This document shows positions 14,101-26,245 of a stretch of DNA of 64,000 bases, piece after piece. Origin of the DNA: Prunella strophiata. Lineage: Eukaryota > Chordata > Aves > Passeriformes > Prunellidae. The translations under genes and the position numbers were made by a program. Within the stretch, counting starts at the first letter, position 1, and every line of letters begins with the position of its first letter. Under the pieces are notes generated by a model that saw only the letters and a program-made list of their open reading frames with translations, was not told the DNA's origin and did not search any database. Location: positions 371,718 to 435,717 of the forward strand of contig JAZBQD010000005.1 of the NCBI GenBank assembly GCA_036583965.1. The letters run 5' to 3'.

Positions 14101-17100
14101 TCCTGCAGCTGGGAAAGTTGCAGAGAACAGGGACTCCTCTGCCACCACAGCTGGCAGCAGGCATCATGGAATCCTGGAATATCCAAACCACACAGAACCT
14201 CACCTGCCTCCAAGCCCTGCAGAACCTCACCTGCCTCCAAACCCCTGCAGAACCTCACCTGGTTCCATACCCTGCAAAACCTCATCCGGCTCCATACCCT
14301 GCAGAACCTCACCTGGCTCCAGGCCCCATAGAACCTCACCTGGCTCCAAGCCTTGAAGGACCCTCACCTGGCTCCAAGCCCTGCAGAACCTCACCTGCCT
14401 TCTCAAGCAGCTGGAAGGGACCCACAAGGATCACAGAGTGCAACCCCTGGCCCTGTGCAGGGCATCCCAACAATCCCAATTAAAGCTGTCCCTGGCCTCT
14501 GGAAACATGGAATCATGGAATATCCAGAGGTGGAGGGGACCTATGAGGATCACAGGATCATGGAAACTCTGGAATTGGGAGGGACCCACAAGGACCATCA
14601 AGTCCAACTTCTGGCTGAGGATAACCCCAGAAATCCCACTGACCCCCAAACCCCAATGTCCAAGCATTCCTTGACCTCTAGAACCATGGAATCTCCTAAG
14701 TGGGAAGAGACCTACAAGGATCATCAAGTCCAAATCCTGGCCCTGCCCACAAACCCCAAAATCCCACCCTGTCCCAGAGAGCTTTGTCCAAACGCTCCTA
14801 GACCTCTGGCAGCCTTGGGGCTGTGACCATTCCCTGGGGAGCTGTTCCAGTAGGGGAAGAACCTTTTCCCAGTATCCAACCTAAACCCCTCCTGACACAG
14901 CTTCCTGCCATTCCCAAATCCCAGGGATTTATTTACCTAGCTGTCTCCTTCCACTCAGCATCTTCCCCCTCCTTCACGCAGATCTCGTCCAGCTCCGTGA
15001 ACAAGTCATGGGGGACATGCTGCTCATCCTCCTCCGTGCCCAGGATGAACTGGACGCGCTGGGATGGGGTGTCTAGGGACAGGAGGAGATTCCCCATCCC
15101 ATTACTGAGCCTGGAGCCATCCCAGCACACTCACATTCCAATGGCATCACACTGGGACCAGCCCAGCCATAAATGCTGGGCTGGCTCCTCTCCCACGGAT
15201 CTCTCCAGGCTCTCACAGAGCCACGGGGAAGGTGAAGCCCCCATCCCAGGCTCCATAAGGATGGGCTGCTTTCCTTCCCCACACCTCCATCTTTACACCA
15301 GGATCCCTCAATCCATTATGGATTTAACCCCAAAACCAGAGAAAAGTTTGGGAAAAGGGGAGTCTTGCTTAAAAAAAATCCACTTTTCCTCGGTAAAACA
15401 GCCACACAAAGAATCCACAGGGACCTGGTTGGGGAGTGCCGTGGTGGCCACCCCAGCAGGACTTACAGTGGTCTCCCTGCTCGGCGGGGACCGGGTCCTT
15501 CTCCCGCTCCCGTTTCCGGTGCTTCTGGCTGTGGGCGCGGTGGTGCCGGTGGCTCTGGCGCACCAGCGGCATCCGCACGCCCACGTACAGCGTCCGGTGG
15601 CCTGGGGAAATGGGGATGGTGGGAATTATTGGGGGCTCAGACTGGGAAAACGGGGATGGTGGCAATGGTTGGTGGCTCAGACTGGGAAAATGGGGATAGT
15701 GATAATGGTTGGTGACTCAGACTGGGAAAATAGGAATTATTGGTGGCTCAGACAGGGAAAATGGGGATAGCGACAATGGTTGGTGGCTCAGACTGGGAAA
15801 ATGGGGATGGTGGGAATTATTGGCAGCTCAGACAGGGAAAATGGGGATGGTGGCAATGGTTGGTGGTTCAGACTGGGAAAATGGGGATGGTGACAATGGT
15901 TGGTGGCTCAGACTGGGAAAACAGGGATGGTGGGAACTATTGGTGGCTCAGACTGGGAAAACGGGGGTGGTGACAACAATTGGTGGCTCAGACTGGGAAA
16001 ATGGGGATGGTGGGAATGGTTGGTGGCTCAGACTGGGAAAATGGGGATGGTGGGAATGGTTGGTGACTCAGACTAGAAAAATGGGGATGGTGGGAATTAT
16101 TGGTGGCTCAGACTGGGAAAATGGGTATGGTGACAATGACTGGTGGCTCAGACTGGGAAAACAGGGATGGTGGGAATGGTTGGTGGCTCAGACTGGGAAA
16201 ATGGGGATGGTGGGAATGGTTGGTGGCTCAGACTGGGAAAACAAGGAAGGTGGGAATTATTGGTGGCTCAGACTGGGAAAATGGGGATGGTGGCAATGGT
16301 TGGTGGCTCAGACTGGGAAAATGGGGATGGTGACAATGGTTGGTGGTTTAGACTGGGAAAACAAGGAAGGTGGGAACTATTGGTGGCTCAGACTGGGAAA
16401 ACGGGGGTAGTGACAATGGTTGGTGGCTCAGACTGAGAAAATGGGGATGGTGGGAACTATTGGTGGCTCAGACTGGGAAAACGGGGAATGGTGGGCAATG
16501 GTTGGTGGCTCAGATTGGGAAAACGGGGATGGTGGGAATGGTTGGTGGCTCAGCCAGCGCAGCCACCCCAGGAGGAAGCCACGGAGTCAGGGAACCAAAC
16601 CATTCCATGATTCTCCTCAGTGGAAAGGGTCATCAAGGCCCCACACAGAACACCCCAAAATCCCACAGCCACTTCCACTAATGTAAATTTCAGTGGATCC
16701 CTGACTTTCCCAGACTTGTCCTTTTTTCCAAGCCTGTTTTACTCAAGCTTCACACCAAGGAATGGTTTGGGGTCACCTAAAAGTGCCCTGAAAGCACCAA
16801 ACTCCTTCTCAAATTCCAGCTTGGGATGGACAACAACACCACCACCAACCCTCAGATTTGCTCATTAAGCAGGAGATAATACAATAATTATAGTTTTGAA
16901 ATCTTTTTATGGCAGAAGGTGACAAGGAAAAATCAAAGGAGCCCCATGATGATGAACCCCAGGAGGAAAACTGAGAATCTGCACCACATCAAATGATTCT
17001 CCTGCCCTCTCCAAGCTGGGAGCAGCTGCTTTGGGAAAGGCAGATGGGAATTATCCAACCCCAAGGACACATTTCACACCAGGGCCTCCACCAGGGCTTT

Positions 17101-20100
17101 AAAAGCCATCGTATTAAAAAACAGATCAATATTTTGATACTTAATCAAGAACCACAAAGGTTTTGCTGCTCTTGATGTGATACCAGGCAAGGGACATTGC
17201 AAGGGCTTTTTCCCCAGGGTCTGGTGGCCCCTCCAGCAGGATCCCAACAGGATCCCAGCAGGATTTCAGCAGGATCTCACCTTCCAGCTCCTCCTTCTCA
17301 TAGTGGATGTTGACCACATTGCTCGTCCTGCCCTGGTCAATCACGGCCTCCTCGTCGTGTCTCTAATGAAGGGAAGGGAGAAGAAGATAATGAAGAAGGG
17401 AGAATTTGGGGATGGGTCTGTGGAGCTGCCTCCACCCTCCCTGTCTATCCACCATTCCCTGAGGATCACAGCTTCTCCTCCAGGCACAGCCCAAAAACCA
17501 AGGACTTGTGGAAGGTTCTTTTCCCATTCCCAAATAAACTCATCTGTGTTGTACACAATGGGAGTCTGGAAGGGTTAGTGTGGGGGGAGAGGAACTTCAG
17601 ACCCAAATTTGGGCATTTCAGACCTAAAAATACCTAACCACCTGCTTTGTTTTTGTGGTTCATTTCTTGAAAAAGAAAAAATACACAGGGATTTCCAAGC
17701 TGGGGGAAAAGAGCCACTTTTGGTCTCAGGGTGGTTCCTGCAGGACTCCCTGGGTGGCTCTTGGCCACAGGATGTGGCCACCAATGACCTCCAAAAGCCC
17801 TCAAGGTCCTGCAGAGGCTCGGGCTCCCCTTGGTGCGAGTTCTCATGGAAAACAGCATTTCCCATCTTTTCACTGAGATTTCTGAGCAACCTGTGGGAAG
17901 TATCCCTGTCCATGGCAGAGGGGTGGAGCAAGATGGTCCATTGGTTTTCCAAATCAAACCATTCCATGATTCTTTTATGCTTCTAATACTAAAGGAAAGA
18001 TGTCACCACTGCTCACCTTCCCCTTCCTTGTGCCCCCAGGCAATCCAAGAAAACCAAAATCCCATCATCTTTGCAAACAAACACCCTGCAATGCCCAACA
18101 ACCCATATTTCCCATCAGTTTCCCAATTATTCATCATTTAAAGGCTCAAAGGAAAGGTTTGGGATGATTGAGTGGATGAGGTTCAACCTCATCTTGATGC
18201 CATCACGGCGACAGAAAACAATTCAAACAACAAAAACCACACTGAGATTTTGATTCCTGAAACTGAAGGTGGAAAAGGAGCAAAATCCTGAGAGAACTGG
18301 GGGAACTGGTGGGGCTGCTGGATGAAATTCCAGGAGCAAGAGCTCCCCCATGCCTGGGGAACCAGCTCAGAGCAACCACAGCTGGAATTTGTAAGGAAAG
18401 TTTCCAAAGCCACTGGGCAGAGGCTGCCCTTGTATTGATAATGTTGCCATGAGGTCATTGGAAAATTGAGAATAAATAATGGATTATGATTTCAGCTGGA
18501 ACAACTCTCAGAGAATCTGCTCCCCCAAATTCCTGCTTTAACCAAGGGATGGAAAACCTTTGGGTCCCAGGCACTGGTGAGGTGGATGAGGAAGAGGAGC
18601 AATCATTCCCTCTGGGGATGATTGCTGGTCTCTGAACACCAATCCCTGAGTTCACTGTTGCTCCCTCTGCCTGCTCCTGGACTTGCCCACATTGCCCAGC
18701 AGCCAGATTTTCCTGCACCAGTGGCTCTTCCATCCTTGCTCCAGTGACATCCATCACCACCCTCCTGCCCTTCCCAGCACCCTGCTCCCTCCAGGGCTGC
18801 CAAAACCCCAACCCTGGAAAAGGCACAGGGTGAGAGGGCTCAATACATCACAATTTAAAATGGGAATTTTAATAAAATGGCAAATTTGAGCACACCTGTG
18901 GCAGTGGGAGCAAACAGGGATTTGGGAGTGGCAGATTCAAACCTCCCACTGGTGACAGAGGCAGCCTTTCTCCCCAAAAAAACATTTTGTCAAACCTCCC
19001 CTCCTGCACTCCAGGGAAGCTCCGGCAGGATTTGGGGGAGTTTTCCCTCCATCAGGGGGATGCAGAGCCCCCAGCAGAGCCTCTGGGATTGTCCCAGAAA
19101 GGGTCACATTGTCACTGCTGTCACCTCGTGGGTCCCTTCCTATTCAGGACATTCCTTCATCCTCATGTCAGGCCCTGGTTTTGGGGGACTCCAGATGGAT
19201 CAGGGGGTCACAGCCCCTCAGGACAAGGTGGCACCTTGTGTCCCTCAGCTCCAGAGATAAAAAGGGATGGGATCAGAATCCAGGGTGCTAACCCAGGATT
19301 ATTTACAGCCACTCTCCTCAAAACTCTGCACATTCAGAAAACACTGTGGAGGAGAAGAATCCAACTCTGTTTTAAGGAAAATTCTGCAGAATGGGGTGAA
19401 AACACCACATCCTGCCAGGGGAAGGACAATCAGCATTTGGGTGAATTTTAAACACAAATTCCCAAAGAGCAAGTGAGGTACAAACTGTCAGGAAAAGAAA
19501 CATCATGGGCAGGGCTGGTTTCCATCCAAATTTCCTGCAGAAAGTCAGGGAATTCCTGGAAGGTCTCGCTTTGGCACAAGCCCCATCCTGTGGGGGATCC
19601 TCATCCGGCAGAGCCAGTCCTGCCACGGGACAGAGGCTCCGGACAAGCCCCATTTTTCCTCTCCTCCCTCTCCAGCTCTGCCTGACTTCCCGAGCTGAGC
19701 TAATCTGGCATCTCCCTCCTCCAGACTCGTTTGCTTTAATGAGTTCCCTCCCCGGCGCCGCCGGACTCGAAGGTCACCTGCCCGGAAAGGTGACCCGGGT
19801 GTCAAATGACCCGGCCGGGAAGGTGACACCGAGCGCTGGGCAGGGAAAATCCCGCCGGGACCCAAGCTCGGAGCCCCACTGAGCGTTATTAACCAGGATT
19901 GAAGCTCCAGGAGCTTCAGGAGGGGCAGGTGGGGACCTGTGGGTCCAGGGATGCTCCAACATCCCCGAAATCACACCCAGGGAAATGCTGCCCCTCCAGA
20001 TGCCCCAGCCCCACTCGGATGGACTGGGAGGGGTTGTTCCCCCGAGGACATTCGAGGGGATTTAAGGACTTTACAGCCGTGGAGCCGTGGGTTTGGGATG

Positions 20101-22070
20101 GGGTGGAGCAGGAAGGGGGATGCTCCAAAGCACGAGTTATCCCAGGACACCTGGATGGGTACCAGCCTTCCCTCTCCATCCTCCTGCACTGCCAACAGCC
20201 TGGGAAGCATCAAATCATCCAAACTGGGCTGGAAAGGGGATGCCGAGCTTGGCATGGCTCACCCTGGAGTTTCAGAGCAGCCAGAGTTGTTCCAATTTGC
20301 TGTTTTCTAAGGAAAAACTCAATTTGGCTGCCTGGAAGTTGTTTTCTGGGGAGACTGAAAGGAATTGTTGCTACTAGGAATGAAATGAGGAATGGCTGGA
20401 GCAAAGCAGGAAAACCCATTTTAATCCCCCTCCATGTCACAAGCTCAGTGTGTCCTGTCCCCCTCTCCAAATTCATATTTTGGTGGGATTTTGTGCCCCC
20501 CAGAGGGATCTCTGGGGGTTCTGCCTCAGTTTCCCTGACTCCCTGCAACTCCTCAGGTTTGGAAAGAAAAGCTCCTACTCTGGGGATGTTTTGGGGTAAT
20601 TGAGGACAAGGAAAAGCTCCAAGCAGAGGCTCAGGACCAGCCCTGAGCCCCCTTGGTCCCCAGCCCAGGACACACCAGGAGTGGCCACCAGCAGCGCTGG
20701 GAGGATTGATGTCACTCACCCTGCCCGAGGTGTAATTAATAATTAATTAATAACTGACCCACTGTTCTGATGGGATGAGGGTAACAGGGGGTACCTGGGG
20801 GCTGCTGAGGTGGCAAAGAGACCCTCCCCTCACCCCTCTCCATCTCCCTCCTGCTGGACAAAGCCATCATCCCTGGGGTCCCTCGGGCTGTGTCACCCCC
20901 AGGGACCCCTCTGGCTCCTGGGGCAGGGGACAGATCTCCAGCCCCCACAATGGGGCTGGGGAGGGACCTGCTGGTCACACCCAGGCATCCCTAGGACACG
21001 ACGGTCACCAGTGCAGAGGGGACAGAAACTCCATTCACACTGCAATTTCCAGGCAGATTCATTAATTCCCCCCTGTCATGGTCACCCAGAGCAGCTCCGA
21101 CCTGTCCTGAAGGTGCGGGGCAGGGGGGACAGGGACAAGGAGACGCTGAAAGGGAGGGACAACCCAGGTGCCCCCTGCCCCCCTCCTGCCCTGGGCAGGG
21201 GGCACAAGCCCTGAGCCCCCCAGACAGTGGGGCTGGGACAGGGGGACAGGGACGGGGTGGCAGTGATGGGGGGACAGTGGCAGGGGACAGGGACAGTGGT
21301 GGGGGACAGGGACAGTGGCAGGGTGGCAGTGATGTGGGGACAGTGGCAGGGGACAGGGACAGTGGTGGGGGACAGGGACAGGGCAGGGTGGCAGTGATGG
21401 GGGGACAGGGGGGACAGGGTGGCAGTGATGGGGGGACAGGGACGGGGGGGACGTGGGGCTCTGCAGGGACAGGGACAGTGGCAGGGTGGCAGTGATGGGG
21501 GTAACAGTGACGGGGAGGGGACGGGGGGCGTGGGGCTCTGCGGGGACAGTGACAGGGGACAGTGACGGGGGGGACAGTGGCAGGGTGGCGTAGGGCTCTG
21601 CGGGGACAGTGGCCTTTGTCTCCTCTCCAAAGGGCCGATCGGGGGAGAGATGGGGCAGGAGGCAGGCGAGGCACATCCAGATGCAGACGAGGAGCCGGGG
21701 GGGCCCATGAGGACCCCCCAGCAGGCCCCACGCAGGTGCCCTCCCCCCCTTCCCCTCCCTCCTGCGCCCACCTTGAGCCCCTCTCGCCCTCCTTTACACC
21801 CCCCCTTTCAGAGGCCGGACTCCCACACCCCCGGCCCCAATTCACGGACACCTCCCCCCCCGCCGATGCCCTTCACCCCCCTTCGCACGCCCCTTGCCCC
21901 CCCCTTGCAGATTCCTCCCCTCCCCGCTCCCCGTTCCCCCCCCCTCGGTCGGAAATGCCGCAGTGAAGCAGCCGCGGAGCATCCTCCGGCCGCCCCGGGG
22001 CACCGGGCATCCCCCCCGGCCGCACCTGGTAGCTGAGGATGCCATCGGGCTCGTTGCTGCCGGCGGGCAT
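2128..22070 (-). CDS. SLC4A8: SLC4A8: electroneutral Na+-driven Cl-/HCO3- exchanger (3' exons lie outside the window)
   Basis: Plasma-membrane transporter that imports Na+ and bicarbonate in exchange for Cl-, regulating intracellular pH, mainly in neurons. Eighteen exons, in transcript order: 22070-22026, 17362-17281, 15601-15467, 15072-14937, 14012-13852, 9459-9410, 9300-9143, 8806-8719, 8125-7979, 7823-7732, 7255-7081, 6818-6685, 5831-5586, 5502-5397, 4408-4247, 3637-3524, 3078-2917, 2379-2128. All have AG/GT borders and compatible phases and give 815 open codons (human protein about 1093). The start [15 protein letters not shown] matches SLC4A8. The cytosolic domain includes [15 protein letters not shown] and [14 protein letters not shown]. 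Transmembrane exons include [32 protein letters not shown] and [22 protein letters not shown] and NLT sequons lie in the extracellular loop at 5502-5397. Residues such as PTRDDRGW and YYCKC favour SLC4A8 over SLC4A7 or SLC4A10. The conserved 'DMVLDQQ' exon expected between 13852 and 9459 is not present. Exons encoding the last membrane spans and the C-terminal tail lie beyond position 1. Confidence 0.95.
7418..7600. repeat. pyrimidine-rich minisatellite (CCCAGATCTCCCACCTTCC)
   Basis: About nine imperfect units of 18-26 bp between SLC4A8 exons 7255-7081 and 7823-7732. Confidence 0.8.
9590..9985. repeat. minisatellite, about 30 bp unit (GGAGAAACCTTCACCTGG)
   Basis: About 13 degenerate copies upstream (in the sense direction) of SLC4A8 exon 9459-9410. 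No exon is visible inside. Confidence 0.85.
10211..13622. repeat. 3.4 kb tandem array, 22-23 bp unit (AGAATATTCTCC + T5-6ACTGC)
   Basis: About 150 head-to-tail units in an SLC4A8 intron. Units differ mainly in having five or six T, with occasional loss of a T in ATATTC. The last 250 bp alternate with a variant (TTCCC, ATTGC), a dimeric higher-order pattern. Long open frames through it are by-products of the unit and not genes. Confidence 0.98.
14200..14395. repeat. minisatellite, 27-28 bp unit (CTGCAGAACCTCACCTGG)
   Basis: Seven copies in an SLC4A8 intron. Confidence 0.9.
14400..14935 (-). mobile_element. degenerate CR1 fragments in an SLC4A8 intron
   Basis: Repeated GGGACCCACAAGGATCA / CATCAAGTCCAAC blocks and CCCAGTATCCAACCTAAACC are reverse-strand CR1 3' sequence, possibly two or three tandem partial copies. 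Confidence 0.65.
15602..16552. repeat. 40-bp minisatellite, about 24 copies
   Basis: The unit contains GGTGGCTCAGACTGGGAAAA followed by TGGGGATGGTGGGAATGGTT. It abuts the acceptor of SLC4A8 exon 15601-15467, whose polypyrimidine tract and CAG are the first, diverged unit of the array. Confidence 0.95.
17980..20740. other. SLC4A8 first intron, no feature recognised
   Basis: The intron between exons 22070-22026 and 17362-17281. Ordinary single-copy sequence; a moderately CpG-rich patch lies at 19740-19870 without an identifiable gene. Confidence 0.5.
21235..21620. repeat. G-rich minisatellite (GGGGACAGGGACAGTGGCAGG)
   Basis: Degenerate units of 12-33 bp on the plus strand, inside SLC4A8 intron 1. 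The many G-runs could form quadruplexes. Confidence 0.85.
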
Positions 22071-22420
22071 GGCTGGGCCCGGGCACCCCCCCGGGGTGGG
22101 GGCCAGCGCCGGTGCCGCTCACACCGGCTCCAGCATCGCCCGGTGCCGGGGCCAAACCCCGCCCAGGCCGGCGGCAGCAGCAGCAGCAGGAGGAGGAGGA
22201 GGAGGAGGAGGAGGAGGAGGAGGAGGAGGCAGGGCCGGGAGGGGCGATGCCCGCCGGGTTTCCTGCGGCCCCGCTTCGGCAGCACCCCCAGCCCCGGTTC
22301 CCTCCAGCATCGCTCCGACCCCTCCGCCTTCGAATCGTCCCCAGGATGCTCCTGCTGCCCCCCAGCATCGCCCCCATCTCCCCTCCCGCACCTGCCCTCG
22401 GCTGACCCCCCCCCCCCGAT
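22071..22420 (-). promoter_or_regulatory. SLC4A8: SLC4A8 CpG-rich leader and probable promoter
   Basis: GC- and CpG-rich sequence immediately upstream of the SLC4A8 start codon. It contains a pure triplet tract (22165-22228; CTC and CTG repeats in the sense direction). No TATA box is visible, as expected for a CpG-island promoter. The transcription start cannot be placed from sequence alone, so how much of this is transcribed leader is inference. Confidence 0.5.
22119..22136 (-). other. short upstream ORF in the SLC4A8 leader (MLEPV, then stop)
   Basis: An ATG at 22136 opens a five-codon frame ending in TGA at 22119, 48 nt before the main start codon. If transcribed, it would be a minimal upstream ORF able to lower initiation at the main ATG. 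Its presence in the mRNA is not proven. Confidence 0.4.
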
Positions 22421-22614
22421 CACCGCAATTCACCCCTGTTCCCTTCAGCATTCAGTGCCCCCCCTCCAGAACTGCCCCCTCGCAGGTGCCCTGCAGGAGC
22501 CCCCCAGGATCCTCCTGATCCCCCGCGATCACCCCGATTCCCCTCTCACCCCATCCCCCAGGCATCACCCCCGCCCCTCTGGCATTTTAGTGCCCCCTCT
22601 CCAGAGCCATCGGT

Positions 22615-23160
22615 ACCCTCGGTACCCCCAGCACCATCCTGAGCCCCCCCAGCACCATCCTGACCCCCCCAGCACCATCCTGACCCCTCCAGCACCATTC
22701 TGCTCCCCTCCAGCACCATCCTGACCCCTCCAGCACCATTCTGCTCCCCTCCAGCACCATCCTGACCCCCCCGACCCATCTTGTTCCCCCCCAGCACCAT
22801 CCTGACCCCTCCAGCACCATCCTAACCCCTCCAGCATCACCTTGACTCTGCTTCAGCACCATCCCTTGATCCCCTCGAGCCTCCCCCTCAGATCCTCTCC
22901 AGTGTCACCCCCAAATCCCCTCAGACCCCCCAGCCCCTCTCCAGCTTCACCCCCAACTCCCCTCCACCATCCCTCCCCACCATCACCTTCAACACCATCC
23001 TCACCCCCTCAGAGTCATCCTGACCCCCCCAGACCCATCTTGTTCCCCCCAGGATCATCCTGACCCCCCCAGACCCATCTTGTTCCCCCCAGCACCATCC
23101 TGACCCCCCCAGACCCATCTTGTTCCCCCCAACACCATCCTGACCCCCCAAGCTCACTCC
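22615..23160. repeat. C-rich minisatellite, about 18-36 bp unit (CCAGCACCATCCTGACCCC)
   Basis: About 20 imperfect units upstream of SLC4A8. Between here and the TANK-like gene (23160-25740) I see no gene, only single-copy sequence. Confidence 0.85.
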
Positions 23161-25744
23161 CATCCCCTCGGGAATCTCCCAAACCCTCCCCCTCAGCCCC
23201 CCCATGGCCTCCCCCACCATCTCCCACCCCCCTTTTCCCCCCAGCTGAGGCCAAACCCGGCCCTTTGCTCCCCAAAATCCCTTGTCCCAGCAGGAAAGGT
23301 TCAGAAATTCGGGGGGGGTGAGCTGTCACCTACAATGTTCCAAAAACAGCACCTGGAAGTCTCTTGGAAGGCTTTCTTGGAAATGAACTTTTTTTATCCC
23401 ATTTTCCAGCCCCTGCCTCCTCGAGCTCGTGTCCAAACACAGCAGGATCACGGAACATTTCCCTTCCCTTAATGAGGGATGAAATTGAGGGGCAGTTATT
23501 AATTAACAGAGGCATTAATGACTTCCCATCCTTGCTGGTGGCACAGATGGGGGGGAGAGATGATCCTCCCATCCCTCATTTCCAGTGGCAGCTCCCAGAA
23601 GATTTGGCACAACCACAGCAGCCAGAGAGCTTTTCCTTAGAGAAATGCTGTTCCTGGGGAGGAAATTTCCCTTTTTCCTCACTCTCCCATGGGAGGGATG
23701 AAATCCCAGCCTGCCCCACCCTCATTTCTTTTGTCTTCTCTGAAAATGTGGCCCCAAAGGGGTTGGATGTTGGAATTTGGGGGTGTTTGGGCAGAGATTA
23801 GTGTCCAGGGCTCAGTGTCAGGACACCCCCAGCACCTGGGCAGCCCCTTCCCCCTCCCACAGCCCAGACCCTGAATTAAAAACCCTCAAAAATTAACATT
23901 TTCCACCCAAAATCCCATTTCCAGCTGCATTTTTGCTGCCGTGGTTTCCCCAGGAGCATCATCACCATCTCCATCCCTGCTTGGAGAACAAGAGTGGGGC
24001 ACCCTCACCCCCAGTTCTCCTGGCACAGCTTCACCCACTCCTGATTTTCCAGCTTCTCCTGACGGGAATCTGCCCTCACCCAGGTCCTGCCCTTCCCAAA
24101 ACAACTCCCACCCACCTGGAGCCCAAGCTGGCCCCGGCAGCCACAGCCCACCCACGGGCCCCAGCAGCACCCTGCAATTAAAGTTATTTCAGGGTCAGAG
24201 CTACCTGCCTGCCCTGGAGAGGGCTGGATCCAAAAGGGAAGCTCCATGTCCCTGGGGACCATCTGGGAGATCAGGGGGTTCATTTCCCCCACACTAAAAA
24301 TGTCCAGGTTGATGGAGCTTCCAGTGCTGTCCCTCCCAGCTCACCAGGGATGGAGGAGCAGCCCAAAATTCCCTCGTGGCTCACCCCAAAGGCTCCCAAG
24401 GGGATTTTCCACAGCATTTTGGGCATTGCAAAACTACAACAGCCCCATGCCAGGGACTGTGACAGTGACAAAAACCATTTTTGTCACTTTGGAAATTCCA
24501 TTTCCCTGGTGAGGAGAGCCCAGATGGATCCCTCCTCCTGGCCAGCTCCAGCCATTTGGGGCCAATCTATGGGAATAAATTGATGGGGTCCTTGCTCCAG
24601 CTTTGGGGCTGCAGCTTCCAGGGATTCGCCTGGGAAATGAGGGTTTCTCCCCAAAAAAGAGCATAAAACCCTCAAATAATTATCAAATAATCCCAATTAA
24701 TTTGAGGAGCCACAGGACGAAACTTGGAGCAGGAGATGGTGGTGGGAAAGTTCATTGTGGTGTGGAGCAAACCTGGATAATATCCCAAGGAAACCTTGAG
24801 AAAATCCTGAGAAAACCTTGAGAAAACCCTGACAAAACCCATTTTCAGTGAAATAAAGGCCTTGGTTCTACCCAGGGCTGGAAGCAGCTCCAGCATCCAC
24901 ATGGATGGAGAACCCAAGGTCAAAGGTGCTGATGCAAAGAAAGAAGTTGTGGGATTTGCCTTGGGAAATGGTTCCAGGGACCCTGGGGACACACAGGAGT
25001 TTGTCACGAGTCATTCCATTAATGTGGCTCTGTTTTGGGGAAGAAACTTCACTCCTGACTTTTCTGTGCTGCCAAAGAGGAGATGTTGGAGCTGGACATC
25101 CCAATTCTTCCCGATCCCAGGAGTTAGAGGAGAACCTGGCTCTTCCTTTCCACACAAGTTTTCTCAAACAGGAGATGCCAAATCTACTTTGGGAGAAACT
25201 TGCAAAGTAGAAAAGCCTGAGATGAGATTTTTCCAAAAGAAAAGAGGGATTTGGAGCTGATGCTTTGTGCCTCAATTCCCCCACTTTGGGAAACATTGAA
25301 TACCAATGATGAAAATTCTGTAAAACACTCAAATTCCTGTTAAATGAATTAAAATAATTCTCAGTGACCCCAAAATCCTTGAGATTCTGCCAGCCAATCT
25401 TCCAAACTCCCAGAAAAAGACAACGTGCCTTCCCAAACATCCCTAACTGTTTATGGAAGATTCATTTCCACTCAGCCAAAGGCAAATTTTGAGGAATTCC
25501 CTTTTCCCAGGAGTTGCAGCTCCCTCTCACATCTCCAGACCCTGGGATGGGATCAGCTTCAACATCCACAGGGATCAATAACCCAGAACACACCTGGGTT
25601 GATCCAAATCTGGGACCACATGGAGAAGGACAGGGACTGTGGAAACTGCTCCTGGTCCAAACCAGCTGCAGGATCCCAAAATCCTCATCAGCCCCAGAGC
25701 CCCAGGGCTGGAGGAGCTCCCCGAGGCCATTGAGTCCAACTTGG

Positions 25745-26205
25745 AAATGTCCAGAGTCTGTCCCATAGAAATGGGAAATTTCCATCCAGAGTCTGTCCCA
25801 GGAAATGGGAAATGTCCAGAGTTTCTCCCATGGAAATGGGAAACGTGCAGAGTTTCTCCCATGGAAATGAGAAATGCCCAGAGTCTCTCCCGTGGAAATG
25901 AGAAATGTCCAGAGTCTGACACATGGAAATGGGAAATGTCCAGAGTCTGTCCCATAGAAATGAGAAAAGTCCAGAGTTTCTCCCATGGAAATGGGAAATG
26001 TCCAGAGTCTGACCCGTGGAAATAAGGAATGTCCAGTATCTGACCCGTGGAAATGGGAAAGGTTCAGAGTTTCTCCCATGGAAATGGGAAACATCCAGAG
26101 TCTGTCCCAGGAAATGGGAGATGTCCAGAGTCTGTCCCAGGAAATGGGAAACATCCAGAGTCTGTCCCAGGAAATGGGAGATGTCCAGAGTCTCTCCCGT
26201 GGGTC
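25745..26205. repeat. minisatellite (GGAAATGGGAAATGTCCAGAG), about 33 bp unit
   Basis: About 13 copies immediately downstream of the TANK-like stop codon, so probably in its 3' UTR or just past it. Confidence 0.85.
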
Positions 26206-26245
26206 ACAGTGCAAATCCATGGGTTTCCCATTGGGAGGACGAGTC

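Noticed and set aside
2128..22070. Assignment to SLC4A10 or SLC4A7
   Set aside because: The N-terminus, [13 protein letters not shown] and KGCGYH exons, and the GALNT6/CELA1/BIN2 neighbourhood, fit SLC4A8 better.
25462..26220. 252-codon minus-strand frame with FHGRDSGHFSFPWEKL-like repeats
   Set aside because: Translation of the GGAAATGGGAAATGTCC minisatellite; it lies after the TANK-like stop codon.
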